DNA of 64,000 bases from Paenibacillus sp. PL91 (GTDB lineage Bacteria > Bacillota > Bacilli > Paenibacillales > Paenibacillaceae). Position 1 is the stretch's first letter. Every line of letters starts with the position of its first letter. Shown piece by piece: positions 51,299 to 60,403 of this stretch. The position numbers and the translations under genes were made by a program. The notes below the pieces were generated by a model. That model was given only the letters and a program-made list of their open reading frames with translations. It was not told the origin of the DNA and did not search any database. The DNA is taken from contig NZ_JABBYG020000002.1 of assembly GCF_012935325.2 (NCBI RefSeq), forward strand, positions 620,001-684,000, written 5' to 3'.

Positions 51299-52251
51299 TG
51301 CTGATCAGCTCCTTCAGAATCGGAGCCTTGCGCCTGCGTCTCAGCAGATTGCCCTGCTGCATCCGCAGCCGGCTCTACAGCCAAATACGTCCAGCTGCCC
51401 TTCTGAGTAACTAGCCTTTCTCTCATCAGCTTGCCCAGAGCACGTTTGAATGCGCCCTTGCTTATGCCGAATTTTTGTTTAATAATGTCGGCATCCGTCT
51501 GATCAGAGTATGGCATTCCTCCGCCTGGTCTTTCCTTAATAAAGGCAAGAATGCGATCGGCATCCTCTACTCTTCCAATTTCCTTGCGCTGCGCCATCGA
51601 GAGATTGGCTCTGCCGTCTTCCCGAATGAACGTTACGCGTGCGCTCACGCGTTCGCCAAGCCGCAGCGGTCTGATCCGTTCGGCGCTTGGAATAAGCCCG
51701 TAAACGCCAAACCCTACAACGCCTCCGTCAATGATGACGAATGAGCCAAGCTGGAGCGTTTTCGTTACCCAGCCCTCGACCCATTGGTTGTTCCAGCTCT
51801 CTGGCGCTGGGAATACGAGCTCCGAGAGCTCTTCCTTAAAGGCGATTTTGGCGACTAGTCTTCCGATTTTGTCATGCTTCATCACGACAAACACTTCGTC
51901 TCCTGGAAGCGGTCTGTATTCAATGCTCTCGGGCAGCTCTGAAAGCGGCAGCAGCAATTGTCTGCCTAAGCCCATTTCCAGAAAGCATCCAAGCCTTGGG
52001 TGAACGTCCGCAACCTTCAACCGGGCGAGCTCGCCAAGCTGAAGAAGCGGTTTCTTCATCGTAGCGGCCAAGCGGTCCTCCGAGTCATAGAATAGAAAAG
52101 CTTCCACATCGTCGCCGATTTTTGGCTTGGAGCCCACAAGCTCGGTATAATGCATAAGCACATCCGATTCCCCATCGCTAAGGAAATAGCCGTAGGGCGA
52201 CACTTCGCGTGCCACCCTTAACATTTGTGTTGTTCCAGCTACAAAGCTCAT
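51295..52251 (-). CDS. S1-domain RNA-binding protein, CvfB/YitL-like
   Basis: A 318-residue protein with the CvfB layout: three S1-like beta-barrels (about 5-65, 70-135 and 145-220; for example GYFLSDGESDVLMHYTEL and GVYGLIPSAERIRPLRLG). A winged helix at about 225-290 follows (DADIIKQKFGISKGAFKRAL), and then an acidic tail. CvfB binds RNA and affects virulence-gene expression in Staphylococcus aureus; in soil Bacillales its target is unknown. The ATG at 52251 overlaps the rsfS stop and follows GTGGAG. The longer frame to 52281 is unlikely. Confidence 0.88.
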   Translation of the reverse strand: MSFVAGTTQMLRVAREVSPYGYFLSDGESDVLMHYTELVGSKPKIGDDVEAFLFYDSEDRLAATMKKPLLQLGELARLKVADVHPRLGCFLEMGLGRQLLLPLSELPESIEYRPLPGDEVFVVMKHDKIGRLVAKIAFKEELSELVFPAPESWNNQWVEGWVTKTLQLGSFVIIDGGVVGFGVYGLIPSAERIRPLRLGERVSARVTFIREDGRANLSMAQRKEIGRVEDADRILAFIKERPGGGMPYSDQTDADIIKQKFGISKGAFKRALGKLMRERLVTQKGSWTYLAVEPAADAAGQSAETQAQGSDSEGADQQ

Positions 52252-52595
52252 GCGAACTCCACAACCTTCGCATCGGACCATAGACGCTCAATGTTATAGT
52301 ATTCACGCTCATCGCGGTGGAATACGTGAACGATAACATCACCAAGATCGATTAACACCCATCTTGCTGAATCCATGCCTTCAATACCGCGAATCCGATT
52401 GCCGTTTTTTTCTGCTTGCTTGCGAATTTCAGTTGCGATTGCCTGCACCTGCGTGTCCGAGTTACCGCTGCAGATAACGAAATAATCCGCCACCAAGGAA
52501 ATTTCCTTTAAATTCAAAGCAACGACCCTTACCGCTTTTTTGTCTTCCGCTGCTGCGACCGTAATTTGTAGCAATTCATCCGAATGTAACGCCAT
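52248..52595 (-). CDS. rsfS: Ribosome silencing factor RsfS
   Basis: A 115-residue RsfS/YbeB/Iojap protein. It binds uL14 on the large subunit and blocks joining of the subunits under starvation. Family motifs: LKEISLVADYFVICSGNSDT, GIEGMDSARWVLIDLGDVIV and HVFHRDEREYYNIERLW. GGAGG lies 7 bases before the ATG. It sits 26 bases after yqeK and overlaps the next gene by 4 bases. Confidence 0.95.
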   Translation of the reverse strand: MALHSDELLQITVAAAEDKKAVRVVALNLKEISLVADYFVICSGNSDTQVQAIATEIRKQAEKNGNRIRGIEGMDSARWVLIDLGDVIVHVFHRDEREYYNIERLWSDAKVVEFA

Positions 52596-52621
52596 AGCTC
52601 AGCCTCCTGTTATTTTCTATA

Positions 52622-53176
52622 TTATTCCAATAATCCGTTCCGTGCTTCTATCGTTAGCGGAAATATACGTTTTCCCTTTTCTAATAAGAAAGTAATAGTA
52701 GAGTTGAATCCTGCTACCAAAGCTTTATTCAAATCCTGCTCGCTTAACTCGCGAATGACTGCTACTCCGGGAAAATCCCGTCCAGGCTCCATATAGTCAG
52801 CCAGACAAACGATTTTCTCAAGCTTCGACATTCCGCGGCGCCCAGAGGTATGGTAGCGAATCGCATCCAGCACCTCTGCATCCGTTACGCCATATTCATG
52901 CTCGGTCACCCAAGCTCCGACAGGCGCATGCCATAGCTCTTTATCATAATCGAGCAGCACGGACGGCAATTGCTGATCGCGAATGACCTGCTCCATCCGT
53001 TCGACTTTCCAATATTTAGCCACATCATGCAAAATGGCAGCCAGCTCAGAGCGAACCGGGTCCTCGCCGTATCTATTGGCCAAAATGACCGCAGTTTCCA
53101 TAACGCCTTGCGTATGAAGCCATCTCCGCTCTGGCATTTCCGCCTTCACCTTAGCGATCATTTGCTCACGATTCAT
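52622..53176 (-). CDS. yqeK: HD-domain diadenosine tetraphosphatase YqeK
   Basis: A 184-residue HD phosphohydrolase. The metal ligands are in HTQGVMETA, AAILHDVAKYW and ADYMEPGRDF. YqeK proteins split Ap4A symmetrically to two ADP, limiting alarmone build-up. GAGGAGG precedes the ATG, which lies inside the end of nadD (11-base overlap), so the two are translationally coupled. Confidence 0.93.
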   Translation of the reverse strand: MNREQMIAKVKAEMPERRWLHTQGVMETAVILANRYGEDPVRSELAAILHDVAKYWKVERMEQVIRDQQLPSVLLDYDKELWHAPVGAWVTEHEYGVTDAEVLDAIRYHTSGRRGMSKLEKIVCLADYMEPGRDFPGVAVIRELSEQDLNKALVAGFNSTITFLLEKGKRIFPLTIEARNGLLE

Positions 53177-53756
53177 ACAGGTTGTACCTCCTCATGTAGC
53201 TGTTCACCGAATCCGGCACTAAATATTGAACGGACTGCCCAGCATTCGCCATGCTTCTAATCGCAGTAGACGAAATATCGATTCCAGGCATTTGAATCAG
53301 CGTCATTCGCTCCTTCAAAAAGCCTGGCAGCGCATCAATCGCGATGGGTTCGCCTGGACGCTCTAATCCGATAAATGTGATTTGGGCCGCGAGCTGCTCA
53401 ATCTGATACCATTGCGGGAGATCATTAACCCGGTCTGAACCAATGATGTAGCAAAATGAATCGCTCGGATAGAGCCTCCGCAGCTCCATCACCGTATCAT
53501 AGGAATAGCTTACTCCGCCGCGCAGCAATTCAATGTCGAGCGCGCGGAACGAAGCATTGCTTTCGATTGCCCCGCATACCATCTCGAAACGCCGCTGTCC
53601 GCTAACGCCCGGTTCATTCGCTTTGAGCGGAGGACCGTAAGACGGAATGAACCATACCTCATGCAGGCCGCATTGCTCGCGCGCCGTTTCCGCCGCGATC
53701 AAATGACCGATATGGATGGGATCGAAGGTTCCGCCCATAATACCAATCTTACTCAC
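53166..53756 (-). CDS. nadD: Nicotinate-nucleotide adenylyltransferase
   Basis: A 196-residue nucleotidyltransferase that makes deamido-NAD from nicotinate mononucleotide and ATP. The class signature GGTFDPIHIGHLIAAE holds the HxGH motif, and the C-terminal ISSTAIR motif is present. It starts with GTG after GGAGG. Upstream, yhbY ends 96 bases away; a weak hairpin-and-T element lies between. Confidence 0.95.
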   Translation of the reverse strand: MSKIGIMGGTFDPIHIGHLIAAETAREQCGLHEVWFIPSYGPPLKANEPGVSGQRRFEMVCGAIESNASFRALDIELLRGGVSYSYDTVMELRRLYPSDSFCYIIGSDRVNDLPQWYQIEQLAAQITFIGLERPGEPIAIDALPGFLKERMTLIQMPGIDISSTAIRSMANAGQSVQYLVPDSVNSYMRRYNLYES

Positions 53757-53852
53757 TAGTCGAACTCCTCCTTACATCAACCATAAAAAGGCAAACCTGA
53801 AGCCGCTCCGAAAGATAGTATGCCCTTTTTCCCATCCTTTGATTGTTAACGA

Positions 53853-54158
53853 TTATCTGCGTGCTGCGCTAGGAAGCTCGATTTGCTTGTTGTCCTTGGA
53901 TTCCTTGTAGAGGACAATTGTCTTGCCGATTACTTGTACCAGTTCTGCACCGGCTGCTGCTGCGACCTCTGCGCCGATTTCCCTCGGATCGTCCAAGCAA
54001 TTGTTGAGCACGGAAACTTTAATAAGCTCCCGCGATTCGATTGCCTCTTCGATATGACGGACGAGGTGATCGTTCGTGCCGCCTTTGCCCACTTGAAAAA
54101 TAGGCGTCAAATGGTGCGCGAGCGATCTTAAATAACGTTTTTGTTTACCTGTAAGCAT
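53853..54158 (-). CDS. yhbY: Ribosome-assembly RNA-binding protein YhbY
   Basis: A 101-residue CRM-domain protein (YqeI in B. subtilis) that associates with pre-50S particles. Typical sequence: LTGKQKRYLRSLAHHLTPIF, QVGKGGTNDHLVRHIEEAI with the GxxG loop, and VQVIGKTIVLYKES. AAGGA precedes the ATG. It is placed between aroE and nadD as in B. subtilis. Confidence 0.94.
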   Translation of the reverse strand: MLTGKQKRYLRSLAHHLTPIFQVGKGGTNDHLVRHIEEAIESRELIKVSVLNNCLDDPREIGAEVAAAAGAELVQVIGKTIVLYKESKDNKQIELPSAARR

Positions 54159-54221
54159 GTATGTGTTCCTTCTTTCATCTCAATAATTCGTCTGTTTTTT
54201 TTGCCATTATGAATAAGCTTG

Positions 54222-55091
54222 TCAGCTTTGCAGCGCGGCCAGTACAGTATCACGCATCGCGGTGGCCGGAGCAGGCTGTCCGGTCCAATATTCAAAGGCG
54301 TATGCACCCTGATAGATGAACATGCCTAAGCCGCCGTGAATACGGCAGCCGCGCTGCTCCGCTTGCTCTAAAAACGTTGTTTTTAGAGGATTATAAATTA
54401 AATCGCTTGCAACCGCACCTGGCCTCAGCCAGGCTGCATCGATCGGCGTCTCGCCCGTTTTCGGGAACATTCCCACGGATGTCGTGTTTATGACGATGTC
54501 CGCCTGCCCGCAGGCAGCTTGCAGCTGTTCATTCGAGATGGCTTCGATATCCGCGATGTCTTGGAAGGCCAAAGCGAGCTCACGGGCACGATCTACGGAA
54601 CGATTGGCGATTGTGATGCGCGAAGGACTCTCGCTCGTTAAGGCATACACAATTCCACGAGCCGCGCCGCCTGCGCCAATGACGACGATTCGCTTCCCTG
54701 CAAGCTCATGCTCCGCTTCTTCCTTCAGCGAGCGCACATAGCCGATGCCATCCGTATTGTAGCCGATGAGCCGTCCAGCATCGTTCACAATCGTATTGAC
54801 TGCACCGATCGCGAGCGCCCCTTCGTCAATTTCGTCCAAAACGGACATAATGTCAAGCTTGTGCGGAATCGTAACGTTGACGCCGCGAATGCCCATAGCG
54901 CGCACGCCTGCGGCAAAATCCGCTATACGATCGCTCGTTACGTGAAAAGCCGCATACACGCCGTTAATTCCCGTTTCCCGAAAGGCACGGTTCATCATGA
55001 TCGGCGACTTTGAATGGCGAATCGGGTCGCCGATTACGCCATACAAAACGGTATTGCTGTCAATCCGGTTTCCTGCGCCCATACTCGTCAC
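54222..55091 (-). CDS. aroE: Shikimate dehydrogenase
   Basis: A 289-residue NADP-dependent enzyme of the shikimate pathway. The substrate site is seen in GDPIRHSKSPIMMNRAF and VNVTIPHKLDIM with the catalytic Lys, and the nucleotide loop is VVIGAGGAARGIVYAL. NRSVDRA follows, where the NADP phosphate is bound. The frame extends to 55115, but the GTG at 55091 has AAGGGG 8 bases upstream. It follows yqeH by 28 bases. Confidence 0.94.
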   Translation of the reverse strand: MTSMGAGNRIDSNTVLYGVIGDPIRHSKSPIMMNRAFRETGINGVYAAFHVTSDRIADFAAGVRAMGIRGVNVTIPHKLDIMSVLDEIDEGALAIGAVNTIVNDAGRLIGYNTDGIGYVRSLKEEAEHELAGKRIVVIGAGGAARGIVYALTSESPSRITIANRSVDRARELALAFQDIADIEAISNEQLQAACGQADIVINTTSVGMFPKTGETPIDAAWLRPGAVASDLIYNPLKTTFLEQAEQRGCRIHGGLGMFIYQGAYAFEYWTGQPAPATAMRDTVLAALQS

Positions 55092-55119
55092 AGCGAATTC
55101 CCCTTCCAAAGCCAAATCT

Positions 55120-56244
55120 TTAGATCATCGAGTCGCGAAGCATAACCTTAACGCCCTTCGGCGCATAAATATCGATTACAGCTCCGCCGGTACCGTTCAC
55201 TTGAATCCAGCCAAGACCGGATATGAAAACATCCTTATTCAAACCGCGCTTCACGCGAAGGGAATGTCTAGTCCACGCCGGGATAGTCTCCAGCTCCTCG
55301 AGGCTTGGCCCGCCAAGCAACTGGCCGCGATGATCCGCATAGAGCTCGTCTGCACGCTCAAGCTTCGTACGGTGCATGTTAAGCGCATTCGAAACGTAGA
55401 ACGTAAAGGATTGGCGGTCTCCCTCGACAAAATCGAACCTCACAAGGCTGCCAATAAACAGCGACTGGCCCGAGTTCAATTGATAGACGAGCGGTTTAAT
55501 CGGCTTGTCCGGCAATAGAGAGCCAAGAAAGCTGCGCGGCACAACCTCCGTCATCCTCGTTGTATAGACAATACCAGGCGTATCGATAATCGCTTTGCCG
55601 TCCTCAAGCGGAATATGAACGGCGTCAAGCGTCGTTCCCGGATAGCGCGACGTCGTGAGCTCACGCTCCATATCGCTGTAATCGCGAATAAGTCGGTTGA
55701 TTAGCGTGGACTTGCCGACATTCGTTGCTCCGACCACATAGACATCACGGCCGTTCCGATACTGCTCAAGCGCTTCAATAACGCGCTCAAAGCCCATATT
55801 GCGCTTTGCGCTGCACAATACGACGTCGACCGTCCGCAGTCCTTCTTCCTTCGCTTGCTTCTGAACCCAGTTCCGAAGTCGATTCACATTCATCGCTTTC
55901 GGGAGCAGATCAATTTTGTTGACGACAAGCAGCACCGGGTTATTGCCGACGAAGCGCTGCAAGCCTGAGATTAAGCTTCCTTCAAAATCGTACAAATCGA
56001 CAATATGTACGACGAGACTGTCCGTATTGCCAATGCTGCCAAGCAGTTTCAAGAAATCATCTTGATCAACCGCAACGGAAGATGCTTCATTATAGTTACG
56101 AATACGGAAGCATCTCTGGCAAATAACCGGATCGCGCCCATTTGCCGCTTCCGGCAAATAACCTGGCAATTCAGGATTTTTTGTCTGCAGCGCAACGCCG
56201 CAGCCTGCACATGAGCCAGATGTCTGACTTAGTTGTTGTTCCAT
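55120..56244 (-). CDS. yqeH: Ribosome biogenesis GTPase YqeH
   Basis: A 374-residue circularly permuted GTPase needed for 30S assembly. An N-terminal zinc finger (CAGCG and CQRCF) comes first. The G motifs then come in permuted order: G4 VNKIDLLPK, G5-like CSAKRNMG, G1 VGATNVGKSTLINRL and G3 IIDTPGI. A C-terminal RNA-binding region with strands follows. AGGGGG precedes the ATG, which overlaps the yqeG stop by one base. Confidence 0.95.
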   Translation of the reverse strand: MEQQLSQTSGSCAGCGVALQTKNPELPGYLPEAANGRDPVICQRCFRIRNYNEASSVAVDQDDFLKLLGSIGNTDSLVVHIVDLYDFEGSLISGLQRFVGNNPVLLVVNKIDLLPKAMNVNRLRNWVQKQAKEEGLRTVDVVLCSAKRNMGFERVIEALEQYRNGRDVYVVGATNVGKSTLINRLIRDYSDMERELTTSRYPGTTLDAVHIPLEDGKAIIDTPGIVYTTRMTEVVPRSFLGSLLPDKPIKPLVYQLNSGQSLFIGSLVRFDFVEGDRQSFTFYVSNALNMHRTKLERADELYADHRGQLLGGPSLEELETIPAWTRHSLRVKRGLNKDVFISGLGWIQVNGTGGAVIDIYAPKGVKVMLRDSMI

Positions 56245-56768
56245 TACTTTGTTTCCCCCTCATACCATAACCCTTTTTTCCTCAAACGCACTAATGCAAA
56301 CCGTTCAATCCGGCGATTTACCCGTGTCATAACCCCTTCGTCTAAAGGGGCAATCGGCGTAACAAGAATGGTGTATAACCCCATTCGGTTACCTCCTAGC
56401 ACGTCCGTCAGCATTTGGTCTCCGATAACGACAGTATGCTCAGCACCTAGCCCGAGTACACTAAGCGCTCTCCGGAACGATTTGCCTGCCGGCTTGCGCG
56501 CAGCGTGAATATAAGGAATATTCAGCGGCGAAGCAAATTTCCCGACGCGCGTTTCATTGTTATTAGAAACGATAACGACCTGAAAGCCACGTGAGCGAAC
56601 GTAATCAAGCCACTGCACAAGCTCAGGCGTTGCTAGCGCCTCCTTCGCACCGACGAGCGTATTATCTAGATCCGTAATGATGCCGCGTACGCCTCTTGCG
56701 TGCAGCTCATCTAAATTAATTTCGTACACTGTATTGACGCGCATATGCGGCAACAGCCGTTCAAACAT
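56244..56768 (-). CDS. yqeG: HAD-family phosphatase YqeG
   Basis: A 174-residue HAD subfamily IIIA protein with motif I ITDLDNTLVG (nucleophile and acid Asp), motif II VIVSNNN, Lys in KPAGKSF and motif IV VVIGDQMLTDVLGG. Substrate unknown in bacteria; relatives include a mitochondrial phosphatidylglycerophosphate phosphatase, so a lipid phosphate is possible. It is the first gene of the yqe operon, insulated by a terminator from the transglutaminase gene upstream. Confidence 0.93.
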   Translation of the reverse strand: MFERLLPHMRVNTVYEINLDELHARGVRGIITDLDNTLVGAKEALATPELVQWLDYVRSRGFQVVIVSNNNETRVGKFASPLNIPYIHAARKPAGKSFRRALSVLGLGAEHTVVIGDQMLTDVLGGNRMGLYTILVTPIAPLDEGVMTRVNRRIERFALVRLRKKGLWYEGETK

Positions 56769-56835
56769 AATGGATATCCCTCTGCTTTCTGCCTGCTATC
56801 TTACGAAACTATACCATACAAACCAAATTTGTTGC

Positions 56836-56874
56836 AAAAAAATACCGCTGCCAATTTCACTGGCGAGCGGTATT
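56836..56874 (-). terminator. Intrinsic terminator after the transglutaminase-domain gene
   Basis: AATACCGCT at 56841-56849 and AGCGGTATT at 56866-56874, with inner GCCA/TGGC pairs, followed by T7 on the minus strand. It separates the MoxR-DUF58-transglutaminase operon from yqeG. Confidence 0.88.
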
Positions 56875-56902
56875 CATTCAAATGATGGCGAATCATGGCA
56901 AG

Positions 56903-59155
56903 TTACCTTAACTGATCAATTAATGACTTCACCTTAAGAACAAAACGATCTGCGTCCTCGTTAGTTGCCATGATTGGGCTGTATTTGGCTTGCTCGAAAC
57001 GATCCAGCACCGTCTTAAAGTCATCGCGCAGACGCTTCTGGCTCTGAGACCAGCGCATGACAGCCTCTCGCAGCGTCTCATGCTCCTCCCGCTCCATCCC
57101 GCGTTTCTTGCAAATGCGAAGCAGCTTCTGCGTCTCAAGTACAATTCGGTCGTTTGATGTGTACGAGCCATGACGCAGCTTGCGTATAAATGCAATAAGC
57201 TTGTCACGATTAACGAAAAGCCACGCTGCCGCAACTACAGCAAGAAATCCAACAGAAATCCATGCCCAAATCCTCGCGTTTGATTTGCTCTCTGTTTTTA
57301 CCGATTCGGTCGCTTCCTCCGAATCTGTACCCGTTTCAGGCAGTGCCTCCATCTCTTCCTCAGCAAACGTATAAGGGAATGAGAAGCCAGACGTCGCTTC
57401 AAAGGGCAGCCAGCCGAAGCCCTCAAAGTAGATCTCCACCCAAGAGTGGGCATCGGAATTGCGTACCGTATAGGTACCGGCACCGCTAGGATTAATATCC
57501 TCCCTAAATTCGGTTGGAGGCCCAAAGTCGTTAGCCGGTAGCACACCCGGAGCAAAGCCCTTAACCCATCTTGTGGGCAGCCCAAGGCTTCGCGCCATTA
57601 CCGCCATCGAGGTGGAGAAATAATCGCAATAGCCTTCCTTTAGCTCAAATAGGAACTGATCGACAAAATCAGCTGTCGAGCCTGTAAGCTTCGATTCATC
57701 CGGCTTGTTGTTGTAATTAAAATTGAGTCTTAAATACGTTTCCAGCAATTTTGCCTTGTCATAGTCGTTGGTTGCCTCGGCTGTCACTTCCTTGGCTAAT
57801 TGCTTCACACGATTAGGCAGTGTATCCGGCAATTGCAAATAGTGGCTATTGCGTTCTGCCGCTCCTTGGTCCGTCCAGCCTGCTTTCGCTTTCTTCAGCA
57901 GCTCCTCATCCAGAACAGGCACGGATGAGGTTACCGAGTAGGTTTTTGGATATATACGATTTTTAATCGACCAATTCAGCACACGCAGTTCACTTACGTT
58001 CGGCACCCAAACTATTCCTGTCGGCATAGGCGCCTCTTCATTCTCAATCCAGTTCACTCTGGAGAGGGGAGTGGCAGCGAACAGCACAGGATAAGCATCC
58101 TTACGAATCATCGTAACGATTTGATTAATATCTGTCGTTCCAGCCAAAGGCGGCGCTTCTAACGAAGACAGCGGCTCGCCCTTGCGCACAAGCATGTTAC
58201 CCTCGTCAGCTTGCTCTACCTTGACTTCTACCCAGCCCGTGCCCGTATAAAAGTTTTTTGATTCACCGCGCCAATAGCTCCGGTGCGAGGTGGTAACCGT
58301 CATCATCGGCGAATAGTCGTACTCAAATCCGCCGCCAAGTTCTTCATCACTTCTGCTGTAGCCCGAGCTTGCATTGCCCGTGCTTCCGGGAGTAACCGAA
58401 TCGGCTCCTTTATCGCCAAGAAACACTTGTACCTGCTCGCCTTTCGCTTCCTTCCAGATCGTGTATGGATCCTGCAAAATCGGAGATATAGACGGCATAT
58501 TCAGCCCGACCGTCATAAGCACCGCAAGTACAAGTGCGATTGGCATTATTAATTGAAGCGGATATTCAATGAGCTCCTTCCAGCTGTTTGGATGCTCGCG
58601 TTTAAGCCTCGACATATGGCTTGCGACTAACCATAGCAGCCCTATGAATACGACCATGCCTACTTCATCCCAAAGCCAAATCGGCGTAAAGGAGTCAGCT
58701 ATCGTCAGCACCAGAATGCTCACGCCGACAAACCCGACCATGCGGGTCCGCGTGGTCGTCCATATGCCGAACAATACATGAAGCAAAAGCATCGCAGCAC
58801 TAATCCAAATATACGGGTTTAGCTGTACGAAATGCGCTTGCAGCCACCAAATCCATTCCTCCCAGCGCTGCGGGCTCGCTACAAGCCAATCCATTCTAGC
58901 TAGCTGTGTTGTAATAAGTATAGCCGCGCATAGTTGAAGAATAAGCTTGAAATAGCGGTTGCGGAGCGGCAGAAGCACGTCGATCGCTGCTGCAGCAAAT
59001 AACGTATAGTAGACGATGGCGTACGTTTCTTCCCACCAGTAGCCTTCAAAAATAGAAATTGTATTCACAAGAATGATAGCTATAAAAATAAATCTAAGCT
59101 TCTCATACCAATCAGCCGTAAAATATCGACCCAGCGATTTGAAAGCTTGTTTCAT
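56903..59155 (-). CDS. Membrane protein with transglutaminase-like domain (TgpA/YebA-like)
   Basis: A 750-residue protein. Six or seven membrane helices span the first 225 residues. An external region follows, with a transglutaminase-like domain at about 470-600: the cysteine in KEGYCDYFSTSMAVMAR and the histidine in RNSDAHSWVEIYF. The third residue lies in LPFEATSG, where Glu stands at the usual Asp. One more helix lies at about 635-655, with a cytoplasmic tail. The substrate is unknown. Together with MoxR and DUF58 genes it makes the common three-gene set (yeaC-yeaD-yebA in B. subtilis). The ATG overlaps the DUF58 stop. Confidence 0.9.
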   Translation of the reverse strand: MKQAFKSLGRYFTADWYEKLRFIFIAIILVNTISIFEGYWWEETYAIVYYTLFAAAAIDVLLPLRNRYFKLILQLCAAILITTQLARMDWLVASPQRWEEWIWWLQAHFVQLNPYIWISAAMLLLHVLFGIWTTTRTRMVGFVGVSILVLTIADSFTPIWLWDEVGMVVFIGLLWLVASHMSRLKREHPNSWKELIEYPLQLIMPIALVLAVLMTVGLNMPSISPILQDPYTIWKEAKGEQVQVFLGDKGADSVTPGSTGNASSGYSRSDEELGGGFEYDYSPMMTVTTSHRSYWRGESKNFYTGTGWVEVKVEQADEGNMLVRKGEPLSSLEAPPLAGTTDINQIVTMIRKDAYPVLFAATPLSRVNWIENEEAPMPTGIVWVPNVSELRVLNWSIKNRIYPKTYSVTSSVPVLDEELLKKAKAGWTDQGAAERNSHYLQLPDTLPNRVKQLAKEVTAEATNDYDKAKLLETYLRLNFNYNNKPDESKLTGSTADFVDQFLFELKEGYCDYFSTSMAVMARSLGLPTRWVKGFAPGVLPANDFGPPTEFREDINPSGAGTYTVRNSDAHSWVEIYFEGFGWLPFEATSGFSFPYTFAEEEMEALPETGTDSEEATESVKTESKSNARIWAWISVGFLAVVAAAWLFVNRDKLIAFIRKLRHGSYTSNDRIVLETQKLLRICKKRGMEREEHETLREAVMRWSQSQKRLRDDFKTVLDRFEQAKYSPIMATNEDADRFVLKVKSLIDQLR

Positions 59156-60399
59156 GCAATACCACTCCCTTCTAAAGCGGCTGGGAGCTCTTGCAGCTGA
59201 CGAATTTCAAATACGGGCCATCCGCGTTCACGCATCATATGTTTCCATGAAGTATTATGGCTCAGCATATCAACCGAGGATGATATATGCAGCATGCAAG
59301 GCGTAATGCCTTTTCGAGACAGCCACTCCATGCTCCGAATGATATCAGCGCCTACTTCAGGCGTGATTACGACGGCGAAGCTTCCGGGCTCCAGCATGGA
59401 ATCCGCCCGCTGCAGCGACGCATAAAGCGGCCGTGCCGCATCCGCATCAACGTAGGTTAAATGCTTCATAAGCAAATTCCGTTGATCCAGGCCTGCTTTA
59501 GGCGGAAGCACCGTCATCGTCTCGCCTACCGAGAGCAAGCCCATCGCCGTATCATCCTTCAATCCGTTCTCGAGCAGAGAGGCTGCGGCAGACACGGCTA
59601 GTTCAAAGCGTGTCGCAAGCTCGCCCCCATAGCCTCCCGGATGGCGGTCAAGGATGACGACCGTACGCGGAAGAGATTCGCGCTCAAATGCCTTTGATTT
59701 CCACTCGCCGGTCTTCGCCGTCGCATTCCAATGCACGCGAGACAAGCGGTCGCCGTACAAATATTCGCGAACACCGTTAATTTGCGTCGTTTCCTTCGCG
59801 GAGCGTGAAGCAATAGCATGTGAATAAGGGCCGCGAATACCTCGCTGTATGCCGTTCCACTGCCTAAGCGGTACCGTCTGAGGCTGTACGCTAAAAATGG
59901 TTTCATTGCCGAATCGGCCTGCGTGTTCAAATAGTCCGAACACATCGTATGATAAGCATTGCGTATGCGTAAACCGATATTCCCCGCGCTGCAAAGGAGG
60001 CGTTTGATAGGCGACCTGGCCGCTGCGCTTCCAATTGGGAACAAAGGATGTCTCGAACGCAAGCTTTTGCCCGTTATGGCGCTGCAGCTGATCTCTAACG
60101 ATGACATAAGGCAGCGGATAAAAGCCTGGAATTTTCACTTGAAGGCTGACATCAAGCACGCTGCCTGCAGATAAGGAGTGATCAAGCCCTGAGGCGCCCG
60201 GGGCTTGGTAGGTTCTGCTGCCCACTACTTTATTAATGCCGCTCCAACGGCCAAGCACCAAATAAATAAGCAATAAATTTAATATCATAAAGAGCATCAT
60301 GGCGGTTTTGCCGCCTTGAAACAAAAAATAAAAAAGACTGGTCAAATAAATAACTGCGACAAGCTGCCAACGCAGCCTCGTGGATTTAGTCGCTGTCAT
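59152..60399 (-). CDS. DUF58 domain protein
   Basis: A 415-residue protein with two N-terminal membrane helices (about 10-50), a strand-rich middle and the DUF58 signature YGDRLSRVHWNATAKTG near residue 215. A von Willebrand A-like half (VVILDRHPGG) completes it. DUF58 proteins are linked to MoxR ATPases, which probably remodel or activate them. It starts 4 bases after the MoxR stop and overlaps the transglutaminase gene by 4 bases. Confidence 0.9.
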   Translation of the reverse strand: MTATKSTRLRWQLVAVIYLTSLFYFLFQGGKTAMMLFMILNLLLIYLVLGRWSGINKVVGSRTYQAPGASGLDHSLSAGSVLDVSLQVKIPGFYPLPYVIVRDQLQRHNGQKLAFETSFVPNWKRSGQVAYQTPPLQRGEYRFTHTQCLSYDVFGLFEHAGRFGNETIFSVQPQTVPLRQWNGIQRGIRGPYSHAIASRSAKETTQINGVREYLYGDRLSRVHWNATAKTGEWKSKAFERESLPRTVVILDRHPGGYGGELATRFELAVSAAASLLENGLKDDTAMGLLSVGETMTVLPPKAGLDQRNLLMKHLTYVDADAARPLYASLQRADSMLEPGSFAVVITPEVGADIIRSMEWLSRKGITPCMLHISSSVDMLSHNTSWKHMMRERGWPVFEIRQLQELPAALEGSGIA

Positions 60400-60403
60400 C
60401 GGA

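Noticed and set aside
53757..53852. Terminator between yhbY and nadD
   Set aside because: A possible AAAGGGCA/TGCCTTT pairing exists, but the loop is long and the operon is normally continuous here; not convincing enough to list.
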